Source: DATJPR01 sp963752915 (GTDB lineage: Bacteria; Bacteroidota; Ignavibacteria; UBA10030; UBA6906). From it: a stretch of DNA of 64,000 nt. The stretch spans positions 434,001 through 498,000 of the forward strand of contig CAVVZZ010000013.1 in NCBI GenBank assembly GCA_963752915.1. The letters run 5' to 3'. Below the pieces are notes generated by a model. The model searched no databases, was not told the origin of the DNA, and worked only from the letters and a program-made list of their open reading frames with translations. The translations under genes were made by a program, and so were the position numbers. Below are positions 1 through 8,642 of this stretch, piece by piece. How positions within the stretch are numbered: the first letter of the stretch is position 1; each line of letters starts with the position of its first letter.

Positions 1-1919
1 GCGGCCTTTCTGGCCAGCACAAGCTCTTCCTGCCGGCGCGCGACTTCCCTCTCGTCGGGCGTGATCTCTTCCAGATACACCTGGAAGCGCCGGAGTGCCA
101 GGCCAAGCGACTGGGCCTTGTGTGTCAGCCTCCGGAGAACTTCGGGCTTGATGTTGTTGCTGGCGAGCAGGATCTCGTCCACACCCATCTTCTTCACCAG
201 GCGGTCGAGTTTCCAGTGTCCGCCGAAAATCGGGTAGCCGTTCATCTGTTTCCCTTCCACGCTTGGCCGATCGTCGAGAAAGCCCGCCGGGCGGAGGTGA
301 AGGGATTCGCTCTCCAGGAGCCGCTGGAGGACTGTCGCACCGCTTCGGTCTGCCCCGTAGATCAGGACGGTCTTCCCGTGCGCTGAGTGTCGCTGGAACA
401 TGTGCATGAGCACACGGAAAGAGTAGCGGGAGCCCAGTGTGAGGCTCATGAGAAAATAGAAATCGAGCACGAGCGTGCGGATGCCCGGTGCAAGATGCGA
501 GGGGAAGAACGTCAGAACAAAGCCGCTGATGGCGACCGCGACGAATGTGGCCCGGGTAACGAGAAGGACGTCGGCAATGCCGAACTCCCTGAGACTGAAC
601 CGGTAGATCCCGTGCAGCCAGTACACCACAAACTGGATGAAGCAGACGAGGGAGATCATCAAAATCGTCTCCGGCGTCAAATGCGTCCCTGCATGGATGA
701 AAGGGTCAATGATCAGCGAAATGCCGAACGAGAGCACGATGAACACGATGTCCAGGAAGACCTGGAAGACGTTTCTATTGAGAAGGCGGAGATGGAACAG
801 GGAGAGGAGGAGGCCGTTCCGGAGAACGGCGATTTCCTGGTACCGAAGCTGCCGGATGCCAACGATCATGGCAAGTCCGACGACGAGGAGAACGAACGAT
901 CCCTCGGCATTCTGAACCATCGTGATGGCGAAGGCGCACGACCCGAGGACACAGGAGACGATATAGAGGGTCAGCACCGTGCGCCGGTGCGAGAATCCCA
1001 GGGCGAGAAGCTGGTGATGGATGTGCCGCCGGTCGGGTTTGAACATCGCACCGATCGGGGAAGGCCGTTTCCGGTCGTTCGACTCCGAAGGGAGAAACGA
1101 ATGCAGGAGCCGCCGGGCCATGGAGAGGAGCGTGTCCATGATCGGCAACCCGAGCGCGAGGACGGAGACGAGGATCGAGAATGCGGTCGTACTCTTTGTC
1201 TTGCTCTGCGTGGACAGGATGGCGAGCATGAACCCGAGGAACAGGCTGCCGGAGTCTCCCAGGAAGATCCTTGCCGGGTTAAAGTTGTACCGCAGGAACC
1301 CCAGCACTGCGCCGGCGAGAAGGAGGGCGACCAGTGCTGTGCCCATATCCTGCTGGATGATCGCTATCGGAAACATGGTCAGGAGCGCAATCGCGGAAAC
1401 GCCGGAGGCCAGGCCGTCGAGACCGTCGATGAGATTGATGGCGTTGGTAACGCCGATGATCCAGATCACGGTCGCGACAAAGTCGAATATCCCGAGGTTC
1501 AGCTTGCCGAAGCTGAAAGGGTCGGTGATGTTGGTAATGCGGAAGCCGGCAAATGCGACGAGCATCGCGAGGAACAGTTGCACGAGAAACTTCTGCGACG
1601 GCCGCAGTTCATGAAGATCGTCCCACATTCCCAGGAGGAGGATGATGCAGAGCGAGCCGAAGAGCAGCGTCCCCTGCGTTCCTGTCATCCATACCGGGAA
1701 GAACGCGTACTGGTCAAACTTCGAGACCAGGATCAGCGAAATGAAGAAGCTGACGAAAACCGCGACGCCACCAAGCCGCGGTGTGGGGGACAGGTGGGCT
1801 CTGCGGCCTCCCGGTTGGTCGATGGCGCCAACCGCGACCGCGATCCGGATGACGACCGGTGACAGGGCGAGTGACAGCGCCAGCGGAACAAGAAACGCCA
1901 AAACGTATTGAGTGAGCAA
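1..1919 (-). CDS. WecA/MraY-like sugar-1-phosphate transferase fused to a FlaA1-like membrane/nucleotide-binding region (partial)
   Basis: The reading frame is open from a TTG at 1919 to the window edge, about 639 residues, so the C-terminus is missing. GGAG lies about 8 nt before the TTG. Residues 1 to about 330 are a polytopic MraY/WecA-like domain that moves a sugar-1-phosphate from UDP-sugar to undecaprenyl phosphate at the inner membrane. Visible motifs are the early D-Q-P...R-x-H stretch with PRLGG, the NLIDGLDGLA motif and the FLGDSGSLFLGF motif. The chain continues into more membrane helices and a Rossmann-like segment (LIYGADRSGATVLQRLL, then GFLDD), as in the N-terminal half of FlaA1/CapD-type nucleotide-sugar epimerases. 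It is the last gene of the minus-strand EPS unit and probably starts repeat-unit synthesis. Whether an epimerase domain follows cannot be seen. Confidence 0.85.
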   Translation of the reverse strand, partial: MLTQYVLAFLVPLALSLALSPVVIRIAVAVGAIDQPGGRRAHLSPTPRLGGVAVFVSFFISLILVSKFDQYAFFPVWMTGTQGTLLFGSLCIILLLGMWDDLHELRPSQKFLVQLFLAMLVAFAGFRITNITDPFSFGKLNLGIFDFVATVIWIIGVTNAINLIDGLDGLASGVSAIALLTMFPIAIIQQDMGTALVALLLAGAVLGFLRYNFNPARIFLGDSGSLFLGFMLAILSTQSKTKSTTAFSILVSVLALGLPIMDTLLSMARRLLHSFLPSESNDRKRPSPIGAMFKPDRRHIHHQLLALGFSHRRTVLTLYIVSCVLGSCAFAITMVQNAEGSFVLLVVGLAMIVGIRQLRYQEIAVLRNGLLLSLFHLRLLNRNVFQVFLDIVFIVLSFGISLIIDPFIHAGTHLTPETILMISLVCFIQFVVYWLHGIYRFSLREFGIADVLLVTRATFVAVAISGFVLTFFPSHLAPGIRTLVLDFYFLMSLTLGSRYSFRVLMHMFQRHSAHGKTVLIYGADRSGATVLQRLLESESLHLRPAGFLDDRPSVEGKQMNGYPIFGGHWKLDRLVKKMGVDEILLASNNIKPEVLRRLTHKAQSLGLALRRFQVYLEEITPDEREVARRQEELVLARKA

Positions 1920-1997
1920 GGATGAACTCCTTCAGCCTTCAGTCACAAAGGCTCAGATGAATCAGAACGGAATGCAACGGCGCGCTCCGCAGGTGAA

Positions 1998-2798
1998 TCA
2001 GTCGCGCAACGTCACCGACCGCAAATAGACCGGCAAATGCTCTGTGGTAATGGTGTCCTGTTCACAGAGCATGCTCGCATACTCGACCGCATTCTTGAGA
2101 TGGCGGACGTTTCCCGACCATTCGAACGCCACGAACGCCTGCAGTGCGGACGAAGAGATTTTTTTCGTCGGCGAACCGGCATGATGACGCAGATCCCGGA
2201 GAAATCCGTCGACGAGCATCGGAATGTCCCCGCGCCGATCCCGTAGCGGCGGAAGATCGATTTGAATGGGGATGATCCGTTGGATCAGTTCCAGGTTCAA
2301 CGAGTTGGAAGGGCTGCTTTCGTTGGACGGGATAAATGTTGCGATCACCCGGATATCCACCTGGATGGCAACCCGACCCAGGACTCTTCGCACCGTCTGG
2401 TATTCTATCGCCTGTGAGAGTTTCGGGAGAAACGAGCTCGGGAGGTTCTCGACACCATTCAAGAAAAGCGTCCCGCCCGAGGCCTCTTCAAGCAGGCCTT
2501 TCCGGATGGTCACGCCGTCCCAGGTGATCGACTCATAACCGAAGAATTCCTGCTCGAGGCTGGCGGGCATGATTGCAGCGCACTCGACGAGGACGAAGGG
2601 GTTTTCGCTCCGGGGGCTCATGGAGTGAATCATCCTCGCGGCCCATTCCTTGCCCGTGCCGGTCTCCCCGATCAGGAGGAGATTGACATCTTTCCCGGCC
2701 ACACGTTTCATGGTCGTGATCGCGTCCTGCATGACCGCATTGGAGGACCGTTCAAAGGCGAAATCAGTCGGATGCGATTTGTGCATAGGGTTGTTCAA
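1998..2798 (-). CDS. Degenerate sigma-54-activator-type AAA+ protein without DNA-binding domain
   Basis: This 266-residue protein is essentially one sigma-54 interaction (AAA+) domain. Walker A is intact (GETGTGKE, about 44-51). The loop that carries GAFTGA in true sigma-54 activators reads YESITWDGV (about 88-96), and Walker B, normally LFLDE, reads LFLNG (about 111-115). The RDRRGDIP motif and the EWSGNVRHLKN segment of the lid are present. There is no receiver or other sensor domain before it and no Fis-type helix-turn-helix after it. The start overlaps the stop of the PorV/PorQ-like gene by 4 bp, so the two are translationally coupled. Family knowledge says loss of GAFTGA and of the Walker B acid should abolish sigma-54 remodelling. 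I infer an ATP-binding adaptor or a decaying regulator within the EPS operon. Confidence 0.75.
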   Translation of the reverse strand: MNNPMHKSHPTDFAFERSSNAVMQDAITTMKRVAGKDVNLLLIGETGTGKEWAARMIHSMSPRSENPFVLVECAAIMPASLEQEFFGYESITWDGVTIRKGLLEEASGGTLFLNGVENLPSSFLPKLSQAIEYQTVRRVLGRVAIQVDIRVIATFIPSNESSPSNSLNLELIQRIIPIQIDLPPLRDRRGDIPMLVDGFLRDLRHHAGSPTKKISSSALQAFVAFEWSGNVRHLKNAVEYASMLCEQDTITTEHLPVYLRSVTLRD

Positions 2799-3721
2799 AA
2801 TGAGTATGAAAGTGAGAACCCGTGGAACCGATCCTCTGCCTGATTCGGTCCAATCCCAAAGTCACAGCGAAAATTCCTTACATGAATTCCCAGCCCAAAC
2901 CGGGGCAAGTTCGTCGTCGATCCCACTTTGTATCCCAGGCGCAAGGCAAGGTAGCTCACCGGGTACACCTCCAGTCCGCCTTTGATGTTGAATCGCTCCG
3001 CGCTCGGAAATGTCCGAACGGTTGACAACCCGAGGCTGACGATCGGATCGGCTGCATTGGGCGGATACGTCATCGCCGCGCCGAGCTCCATGTCCGCAGG
3101 GGTGCTTGCATACGGCGTGAGGGAGATGTCGCTGCCCGCTTTGACGAACACCAGCCCCCGCCGATACCGATAGACCAGTCCATACGCGATGCCCGGGAGC
3201 GGATTGTAGAAGATCCCCAGTTGTGCCCATTCTGACGCCCGCGTGAGATTCGCGAATTTGAAGGAACGTATTCCGGCAAGGACACCCACACTCAGCGTGG
3301 GGATGACGCGCGTTGACGTGGCAAGATCGAATTCGTATGACTGCGTCGGGATGCCCTCACCGGTCTCCAGGAACAACTGGCCGTGACTCGAATACGAAGC
3401 TCCGACACCGAGACTGAGATTCTGGTTGATCATGACGGGGGCTGCGACGCTGAGCGTCTGCGATTTTAGCGTCCAGTCAGTGAGGTCGGAGGTCACGACG
3501 GATCGGTGGACCAGGTATGAAAGGGATGCCGGGTTGCTGTACATGCTTGAGACATCGAAGGCATCCGCGCTGTATGCGTCGGCGAGCCCTTCACCGCGGA
3601 CACTGACCCCCGACGGCTGCGCAAAGTAGACGTAGGCCTGGGCGTGAAGATCGGGACACGATCCCACGGCAAGGAGGACAAGGACCACTCCGCCGCACAC
3701 CAACGACCGCTGTATCGTCAT
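2795..3721 (-). CDS. PorV/PorQ-like outer-membrane beta-barrel protein
   Basis: This 308-residue protein has a signal peptide with a hydrophobic core around residues 9-20 ending near DLHAQA. Its N-terminus (YVYFAQPSGVSVRGEGLADA...NPASL) is typical of the PorV/PorQ (UPF0164) family of 14-strand outer-membrane barrels in the Bacteroidota-Chlorobiota-Ignavibacteriota group. The rest alternates short amphipathic strands with glycine/aromatic turns and ends in an aromatic residue (SLSYSF), as usual for barrel assembly. PorV itself shuttles T9SS cargo, but many paralogues sit in polysaccharide loci with other roles. The gene lies between the export lipoprotein and the AAA+ gene with overlaps of about 4 bp on both sides, so it belongs to the EPS unit. 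A role in outer-membrane passage of the polymer is an inference. Confidence 0.7.
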   Translation of the reverse strand: MTIQRSLVCGGVVLVLLAVGSCPDLHAQAYVYFAQPSGVSVRGEGLADAYSADAFDVSSMYSNPASLSYLVHRSVVTSDLTDWTLKSQTLSVAAPVMINQNLSLGVGASYSSHGQLFLETGEGIPTQSYEFDLATSTRVIPTLSVGVLAGIRSFKFANLTRASEWAQLGIFYNPLPGIAYGLVYRYRRGLVFVKAGSDISLTPYASTPADMELGAAMTYPPNAADPIVSLGLSTVRTFPSAERFNIKGGLEVYPVSYLALRLGYKVGSTTNLPRFGLGIHVRNFRCDFGIGPNQAEDRFHGFSLSYSF

Positions 3722-4443
3722 TATTTGACCACCGAAAAGATTCCAAACAGCACGATGACATCACGAAGCAAGTCTGCAAAATCACGAACAACGTTTTCTT
3801 CTTTGGGGACGTACAGGAGATCGCCGGGATTGACGTTGGGAAGACTTTCAACGGTTCCCGTGAATTGTGCGAGGGAATTGGAGATGTCAATCTCCTCCGT
3901 CGTTTCATCCTCTCCGCGGAAGATCTTGACGTGCCGCAGATCCGCCGTTGAAACCGGACCGCCGGCCAGCGCAAGAACCTGAAGCGGAGAGACGGCACCA
4001 GGGATGGTGTAGCTCCCCTGCGTTGTCACCGATCCCAACACGATGACTTTTTGTTCCATTTCCCCTTTGATCTTGATGATAGGGGCTGGAGTATCTTTGA
4101 TGTACATCGTGAGTTTCTTCTTCACCATGTCTCTGAACGCGGCCTTCGTTTCGCCTCCGGCGTGAATCATTCCGATCGTGGGAATGTTGATGGTGCCATT
4201 CTCGTCGATATTCGCGATGGTGTGGAAATCCGCATACCCCGGGATCGTCACTTCAATCTGGTCCCCCTTTTGGAGGACGTAGTTCTCGGATTCGACGGTG
4301 AGCCTTCGACCGCGGGAAGTGAGCGACGAGAGGACCTGGTCTTTCGTCATTTCTCCGCTGCTGCAACCCAAGACCAGCGTGCTCACGCAGAGAAGCGTAC
4401 ACCATTTTGCAAATGCGAACCGAAATGAGATCAAAGCGTCCAC
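3721..4443 (-). CDS. Wza-like polysaccharide export lipoprotein
   Basis: This 240-residue protein starts at a GTG and has a lipoprotein signal peptide with lipobox LVLGC, so it should be lipidated at about Cys27. The Poly_export domain follows (YVLQKGDQIEVTIPGYADFHTIANIDENG is its core, about 56-84), then an SLBB segment (VIVLGSVTTQGSYTIPG). A C-terminal hydrophobic helix (DVIVLFGIFSVV) could span the outer membrane as in Wza. It is shorter than E. coli Wza, as is common in this phylum. It is the first gene of the minus-strand unit and its stop overlaps the next start. It should form the outer-membrane exit channel and pair with the divergently encoded Wzz-like protein. Confidence 0.85.
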   Translation of the reverse strand: MDALISFRFAFAKWCTLLCVSTLVLGCSSGEMTKDQVLSSLTSRGRRLTVESENYVLQKGDQIEVTIPGYADFHTIANIDENGTINIPTIGMIHAGGETKAAFRDMVKKKLTMYIKDTPAPIIKIKGEMEQKVIVLGSVTTQGSYTIPGAVSPLQVLALAGGPVSTADLRHVKIFRGEDETTEEIDISNSLAQFTGTVESLPNVNPGDLLYVPKEENVVRDFADLLRDVIVLFGIFSVVK

Positions 4444-4760
4444 CGGACTCGTTGGGGATGTGCGTTGCTATGCAGATGCCCGCTTCAGATCAATAAATGT
4501 GCCGAACACCGGGGAGCGGAAATCGAACGCAGATCGCACGGAAACCATCTCCAGCCTCTGGAGGGATTGGCTCCGCAAGGGACAATGCGCGGGCAACTGT
4601 CTCCGGCGGAGACAACGGAAGAGCTTCGGGCTTCGAAAGGGCGCACGGGAAGGTCCATTGCAGGGAGTAAAGCGGCAACTCCAGGCACACCCGATCGCTG
4701 CCACTCATGGCATAGACCTTGTACGAAGAACCATGTCTTTTTCAGAAAAGGAATCGTCGA
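4444..4760. promoter_or_regulatory. Divergent EPS promoter region with an inverted repeat
   Basis: About 317 bp lie between the divergent Wza-like and Wzz-like genes and must carry promoters for both EPS units. An inverted repeat with 7-bp arms, TGTCTCC-GGC-GGAGACA, occupies 4598-4614, near the middle. I see no convincing sigma-70 boxes. The inverted repeat could be an operator or chance. No gene is supported here. Confidence 0.4.
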
Positions 4761-6107
4761 GTGCGCTCACCACAGTTTACCCTTCACCAGATCTTTGTCA
4801 TCCTGAAGCGCCGGAAGAAATTTCTCTTTCTGCCGCCGGTCCTTGTCACCGCCATTTGTGTTGTCGGGGCAATCTATCTGCCGCGACGATACGAGTCCTC
4901 CACCACGATCTGGGTTCAGAAGGATGAGATCCTCAATCCTCTTGTGAGTTTTACGATGGCCGTGCAGATGGCTTCAGAGGACCGTCTGCAGACGTTTGAA
5001 GAGATCGTCTATAGCAGGAGCACGATCGAAATGTTGCTCGACAGTCTGCAGATGGGTTTACCGAAGACGAACACCGTCGCGTGGGATGAACTCGTCGACA
5101 AGACAAAGGCAAGCATTCACACGGACAAGAACGGCACGAATTCCTTCACCATCCGATTCGTTGATTCCAACCCTGTCCGGGCGCAACGGGCCGTACAGGT
5201 GCTTGCGGATCTTTTTATCCAGACCCGGCTACAGGCGGAGTATCGAAGAAACGAGTATACCGTGAAGTTCTTTGAAGGGAAATTGCGGGAATACGAAGGG
5301 GAGTACGACCAGTCCCAACAGTCGCTGTTGAACCTCCTGCGTCAGCGCTCTGCGCAAATGCCGGGAGGCGGATCTTCGTTGGCGACCCGGTTCGAGTCCA
5401 TTTCCGACAAGATCAAGGCAAATGACGAAGAGATGCGTGTGGATCAGCGCGCGCTGGACAATCTTTCCACTTTTCCGGGAGCCATGAAGACGGACCAGGG
5501 GAGGATGATCCTTGCCGAACTCTCAAATTCGGACCTTCCGTATCATGATGAGCTCCGCGCCCTCGTGGTAAGTTATGACAGTGTGTCCGCCAGATACACC
5601 GCCCAATTCCCCGAAGTATTGAAATACGAGAATCAGATCAACCTCATGCTCGATCGCATGCGTGTGGCGATCCGGTCGCAAATCTCGTTGTTAACCGATC
5701 GCCAGTCCGATCTCCAGTCCGGCCGGGCAGAAATGATCCATACGATTACGGAATCCTCCATCTCGAAGCAGGTGGACCAGGAGACCGAATCGAATTTCAC
5801 GTTCTACCGGCAGCTCTATAATGAAATGCGCGTCAAGCTCGAGCAGGCGCGGATCGCGCAGGAGCTGGGAAAGAACGCGGAAAATGCCTTCATCATCATT
5901 GACCCTGCACGGATTCCACTCTCGCCGACCAAGCCGAACCGTAAACTGATCGTTCTCGGCGGCCTGGCAATGGGGATCTTTCTCGGGTTTCTCTCCGCCA
6001 TAGCCGCCGAGCTGCTGGACACGACCATTCGATCTCCCAAGGAGATTGAACCATATCGTAAACCGATCGTCGCACTGCTTCCCGACGTCGGATCACATAA
6101 CTATTGA
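4761..6107 (+). CDS. Wzz/GumC-type polysaccharide chain-length/co-polymerase protein
   Basis: I chose the GTG at 4761 because AAAGGA precedes it by 8 nt; the frame also opens earlier at a TTG (4719) with no ribosome site. The product is 448 residues. A first membrane helix (about 20-40, LPPVLVTAICVVGAIYL) is followed by a long coiled-coil periplasmic region rich in Gln, Glu and Arg, a GNVR-like segment near LEQARIAQELGKNAENAFIIIDPARIP, the proline-rich P-x-x-P-x-x-P motif, and a second helix (LIVLGGLAMGIFLGFLSAIAAEL). This is the inner-membrane/periplasmic co-polymerase architecture of Wzx/Wzy systems. There is no cytoplasmic kinase domain; the next gene supplies a separate CpsD-like ATPase. 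It leads the plus-strand EPS unit. Confidence 0.88.
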   Translation: MRSPQFTLHQIFVILKRRKKFLFLPPVLVTAICVVGAIYLPRRYESSTTIWVQKDEILNPLVSFTMAVQMASEDRLQTFEEIVYSRSTIEMLLDSLQMGLPKTNTVAWDELVDKTKASIHTDKNGTNSFTIRFVDSNPVRAQRAVQVLADLFIQTRLQAEYRRNEYTVKFFEGKLREYEGEYDQSQQSLLNLLRQRSAQMPGGGSSLATRFESISDKIKANDEEMRVDQRALDNLSTFPGAMKTDQGRMILAELSNSDLPYHDELRALVVSYDSVSARYTAQFPEVLKYENQINLMLDRMRVAIRSQISLLTDRQSDLQSGRAEMIHTITESSISKQVDQETESNFTFYRQLYNEMRVKLEQARIAQELGKNAENAFIIIDPARIPLSPTKPNRKLIVLGGLAMGIFLGFLSAIAAELLDTTIRSPKEIEPYRKPIVALLPDVGSHNY

Positions 6108-6111
6108 GCCT

Positions 6112-6954
6112 ATGTCTTCCATCGAACAGAAGGACGGGACGTTGGACGTTCAAGAAGATTCGACCGAGAGCGCAGAGAACCCTGAAGCGAATGAGCGCAC
6201 GGTCCTCCCCTCACAAGAGGTCATCCAAATCCGGAAGACGCTCCTTGAACGTCAGGAGCAGGGGAGAAGGATCGACAGCGGGTACGTCGCGTCCCACTAT
6301 TACGATTGCTTTAACTACTCTCTGCTGGCCGATTCTTCCGGGGCCGTCAATGTCGCGGTCGGCGTCACCAGTGCAAACCCGCAGGAGGGAAAAACCCTCG
6401 TCGCGTGCAATCTGGCGATCTCGCTGACTGCGGCGTATCAGAAGCGGACGGTCATCGTTGATCTCAACCTTCGGGATCCGCAAATCCACCGGATCTTTGG
6501 GATTCACGCCGGGCCCGGACTGCTCGAGGCCATGAGCGATACCACGATCCAGGTGGCGGCGACTTCCATAAACGGCCTCCACCTCCTGACCGCAGGAGCG
6601 TCCGCCGGCCGACTGATGACAGACCAGGAGTTCAAGAAGAAGAGGAACGGCACCCGGCTCACACCGATGGAGACGTCTCTTCAGCTCGCTCAGATTGCTG
6701 CGTTCCGGGCCGTCATCTACTCCCTGAAGGAATATTTCGATTTTGTGATCGTCGACCTTCCGTCGCTGAACGATCACGACTTGCCTCTTCTTTTCACCAA
6801 CCAGCTCGACGGGGTACTCTTTGTGGTCCAGGGCGGGAAGACCAAGCAGATGGATATCGACCGGTCCATGCAGATGCTGAATGAACACAAGGTCCTGGGC
6901 TTCGTCTATAATCGCATTGAACGCGACTTCAGGAATCACGGGAGGAAGAAATGA
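6112..6954 (+). CDS. CpsD/CapB-like P-loop ATPase (BY-kinase family, probably no Tyr tail)
   Basis: The 280-residue product starts at the ATG at 6112, just after the Wzz-like gene. An in-frame ATG at 6046 lies inside that gene and is unlikely. The Walker A of bacterial tyrosine kinases is present as SANPQEGKTLVACNLA, Walker A' as VIVDLNLRDP, and Walker B as FVIVDLPS. The usual C-terminal tyrosine cluster is missing (the tail ends RIERDFRNHGRKK), so autophosphorylation like that of CpsD/Wzc is doubtful. It probably docks on the cytoplasmic side of the Wzz-like protein and governs polymerisation or export by ATP-dependent oligomerisation. It overlaps the next small gene by 4 bp. Confidence 0.85.
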   Translation: MSSIEQKDGTLDVQEDSTESAENPEANERTVLPSQEVIQIRKTLLERQEQGRRIDSGYVASHYYDCFNYSLLADSSGAVNVAVGVTSANPQEGKTLVACNLAISLTAAYQKRTVIVDLNLRDPQIHRIFGIHAGPGLLEAMSDTTIQVAATSINGLHLLTAGASAGRLMTDQEFKKKRNGTRLTPMETSLQLAQIAAFRAVIYSLKEYFDFVIVDLPSLNDHDLPLLFTNQLDGVLFVVQGGKTKQMDIDRSMQMLNEHKVLGFVYNRIERDFRNHGRKK

Positions 6955-7133
6955 GTTCCCTCGTCGCAATCGTCTTTTTTTATCTTTGCGCCGTGCTGCT
7001 CGGGAAACAATCCTCTCCCCGGGGCCTGCGGACGTACGTTTTGCTTTTTCTTGTTGCGCTCGCTCAGGCGGCAATTGTCCTTGTTGCGATGTTCTTGATG
7101 AATCCCCCCGCGATCCTGAAAGGAGTGCAGTGA
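6951..7133 (+). CDS. Small two-helix membrane protein of the EPS operon
   Basis: This 60-residue protein has two clear hydrophobic stretches (about 4-17 and 29-48) joined by a short basic loop (GKQSSPRGLRTY), so a helical hairpin in the inner membrane is expected. Its ATG overlaps the stop of the CpsD-like gene (ATGA) and it ends 3 nt before the next start, whose ribosome site (AAAGGAG) lies in its last codons. That tight coupling, with no competing frame, argues it is real. I recognise no family. A role as an accessory subunit of the Wzz/Wzy machinery is only inferred from position. Confidence 0.6.
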   Translation: MSSLVAIVFFYLCAVLLGKQSSPRGLRTYVLLFLVALAQAAIVLVAMFLMNPPAILKGVQ

Positions 7134-7136
7134 GAC

Positions 7137-8642
7137 ATGGGGCGGAGCAAATGGAACCGCCGGGAAATCGCCGGCCTGGCCGCCGTCCTGAGTCTCTCTT
7201 CCCTTGTTGCCTTCGCAGTCGTTGCGGGGGGCGACACTCTTATCGGGGGGTTCGCTGTCGTCGGGGCTCTTCTTGTTCTGTTTCTCACGGTGCACCGAAT
7301 CGAATGGGGATTCTATGCCTTTCTGGGCATCGTCCTGTGCGTCGACCAGTTCGAGATCCCGGATTTTGTCTCGCTCACCTACAGGACGGAGTACTTCAAC
7401 AACATCAACACGATCCAGTACCTGCCGAAGATCGAAGCTGCTTCCATCAGTCCGATGGAGTTGCACCTGATCTTCCTGGTGGTGGTGTGGGTCATGACGA
7501 TTATCTTCCGGTCGCATAAACCGCTGCAGCGGGCGACGGTCTGGCCCCTTGGGCTTGTCTTCCTTGCGTGGCTGCTGATCGGGTACATGTACGGAAGCGG
7601 AACGGGCGGGAATGCGGTAATCGCCCTGTGGGAGCTGCGAGGGCTCTTCTACCTGCTCATCATGTATTTTTTTGTTCCCCAGATCATTCAAACGGTCGAT
7701 CAGATCCGAAACGTTCTCTGGGTCAGCTTCGCGGGCATCACGTTCAAGGCATTCGAAGGAACGTACCGGATGGTCAGCATGGGGTTCAGTCTTGGCGGGC
7801 ACGATGCCCTGCTGAATCATGAAGATCCCGTCTTCATGGTAACGCTCATTATTCTTCTCCTTGGACTCGTGCTTTTCCATGTGCGTTCGCGGCAACGCAC
7901 TGCGCTCGCCTGGGCGCTTCCCATTCTCCTCATGGGGTATTACGCCGCGAATCGTCGCGCGGCCTATGCTTCGCTCGCTGTTTCGCTGATCACGTTTGTC
8001 GTCATGCTCCCGAAGCCGGTGCTCGTCCGAGTCCTGAAATACGTCGCGCTGGCGAGCATCGTTGCAGGGGTCTATGCCGGTGCGTTCTGGGGGAGTAACA
8101 GCCGATTCGCCGCTCCGATCAACCAGATTCGATCGGGGTTTGTCGAGGATGAGGCGACGATCGGCGAAAGGAATTTCTATTCGAACCTCTATCGAAAACT
8201 GGAAGACTATAATCTCGCCTTCACGATCAGGAGCACGCCGCTGATCGGGATCGGGTTCGGCACAAAGTACGATCAGCCGCTTGCGCTGGTCGAGATCAAT
8301 TATTCGCTGCGTGACTACATGGCGCACAACAATATTCTCTGGCTGATGGTGAAGGTGGGAGGAATCGGGTTCTTTATCTTTTGGCTCTTCATGGACGGCT
8401 TTGCCCTCCGGGCAACGTCGCTTCTTCCGGTGTTGGAAAACCCGTATCTCAAGGCGGTGACAATTATGATTGTGGTTGCGATCATCAATCAGCTCGTCGC
8501 TGCCTATTTTGATCTGCACCTGGTGCGGTATCGGACCAATCTGTACATGGGGACACTCATGGGACTCTTTCCGAGTATCGAACGGATCGTCCGGGAGACA
8601 GCGCCGGCGACAACGGAGGAGCGGCAATATGCGCACGCATGA
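7137..8642 (+). CDS. O-antigen ligase/polymerase-like (Wzy/WaaL superfamily) membrane protein
   Basis: AAAGGAG precedes the ATG. The 501-residue protein has about 10-12 hydrophobic helices and one large loop around residues 330-400 (containing GIGFGTKYDQPL and YMAHNNILWLMVKVGG), the Wzy_C-type periplasmic loop where catalytic Arg and His residues sit in ligases and polymerases. HNNILWLMVKVG matches the conserved H-N-x-x-L motif. With a Wzx-type flippase, Wzz and CpsD in the same unit, a polymerase is the simplest reading; ligases share the fold, so substrate and exact reaction stay open. Its 3' end overlaps the WecG-like gene by 14 bp. Confidence 0.8.
   Translation: MGRSKWNRREIAGLAAVLSLSSLVAFAVVAGGDTLIGGFAVVGALLVLFLTVHRIEWGFYAFLGIVLCVDQFEIPDFVSLTYRTEYFNNINTIQYLPKIEAASISPMELHLIFLVVVWVMTIIFRSHKPLQRATVWPLGLVFLAWLLIGYMYGSGTGGNAVIALWELRGLFYLLIMYFFVPQIIQTVDQIRNVLWVSFAGITFKAFEGTYRMVSMGFSLGGHDALLNHEDPVFMVTLIILLLGLVLFHVRSRQRTALAWALPILLMGYYAANRRAAYASLAVSLITFVVMLPKPVLVRVLKYVALASIVAGVYAGAFWGSNSRFAAPINQIRSGFVEDEATIGERNFYSNLYRKLEDYNLAFTIRSTPLIGIGFGTKYDQPLALVEINYSLRDYMAHNNILWLMVKVGGIGFFIFWLFMDGFALRATSLLPVLENPYLKAVTIMIVVAIINQLVAAYFDLHLVRYRTNLYMGTLMGLFPSIERIVRETAPATTEERQYAHA

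Noticed and set aside
387..1862. Long plus-strand frame rich in Glu, Asp and Arg
   Set aside because: It is the complement of the WecA-like gene; its charged, low-complexity composition is typical of an antisense shadow, and the minus strand has clear family motifs.
2795..3721. Taking the PorV/PorQ-like protein as the T9SS shuttle PorV itself
   Set aside because: It belongs to the wider family, but its position in the EPS operon and the absence of other T9SS machinery genes do not support that specific name.
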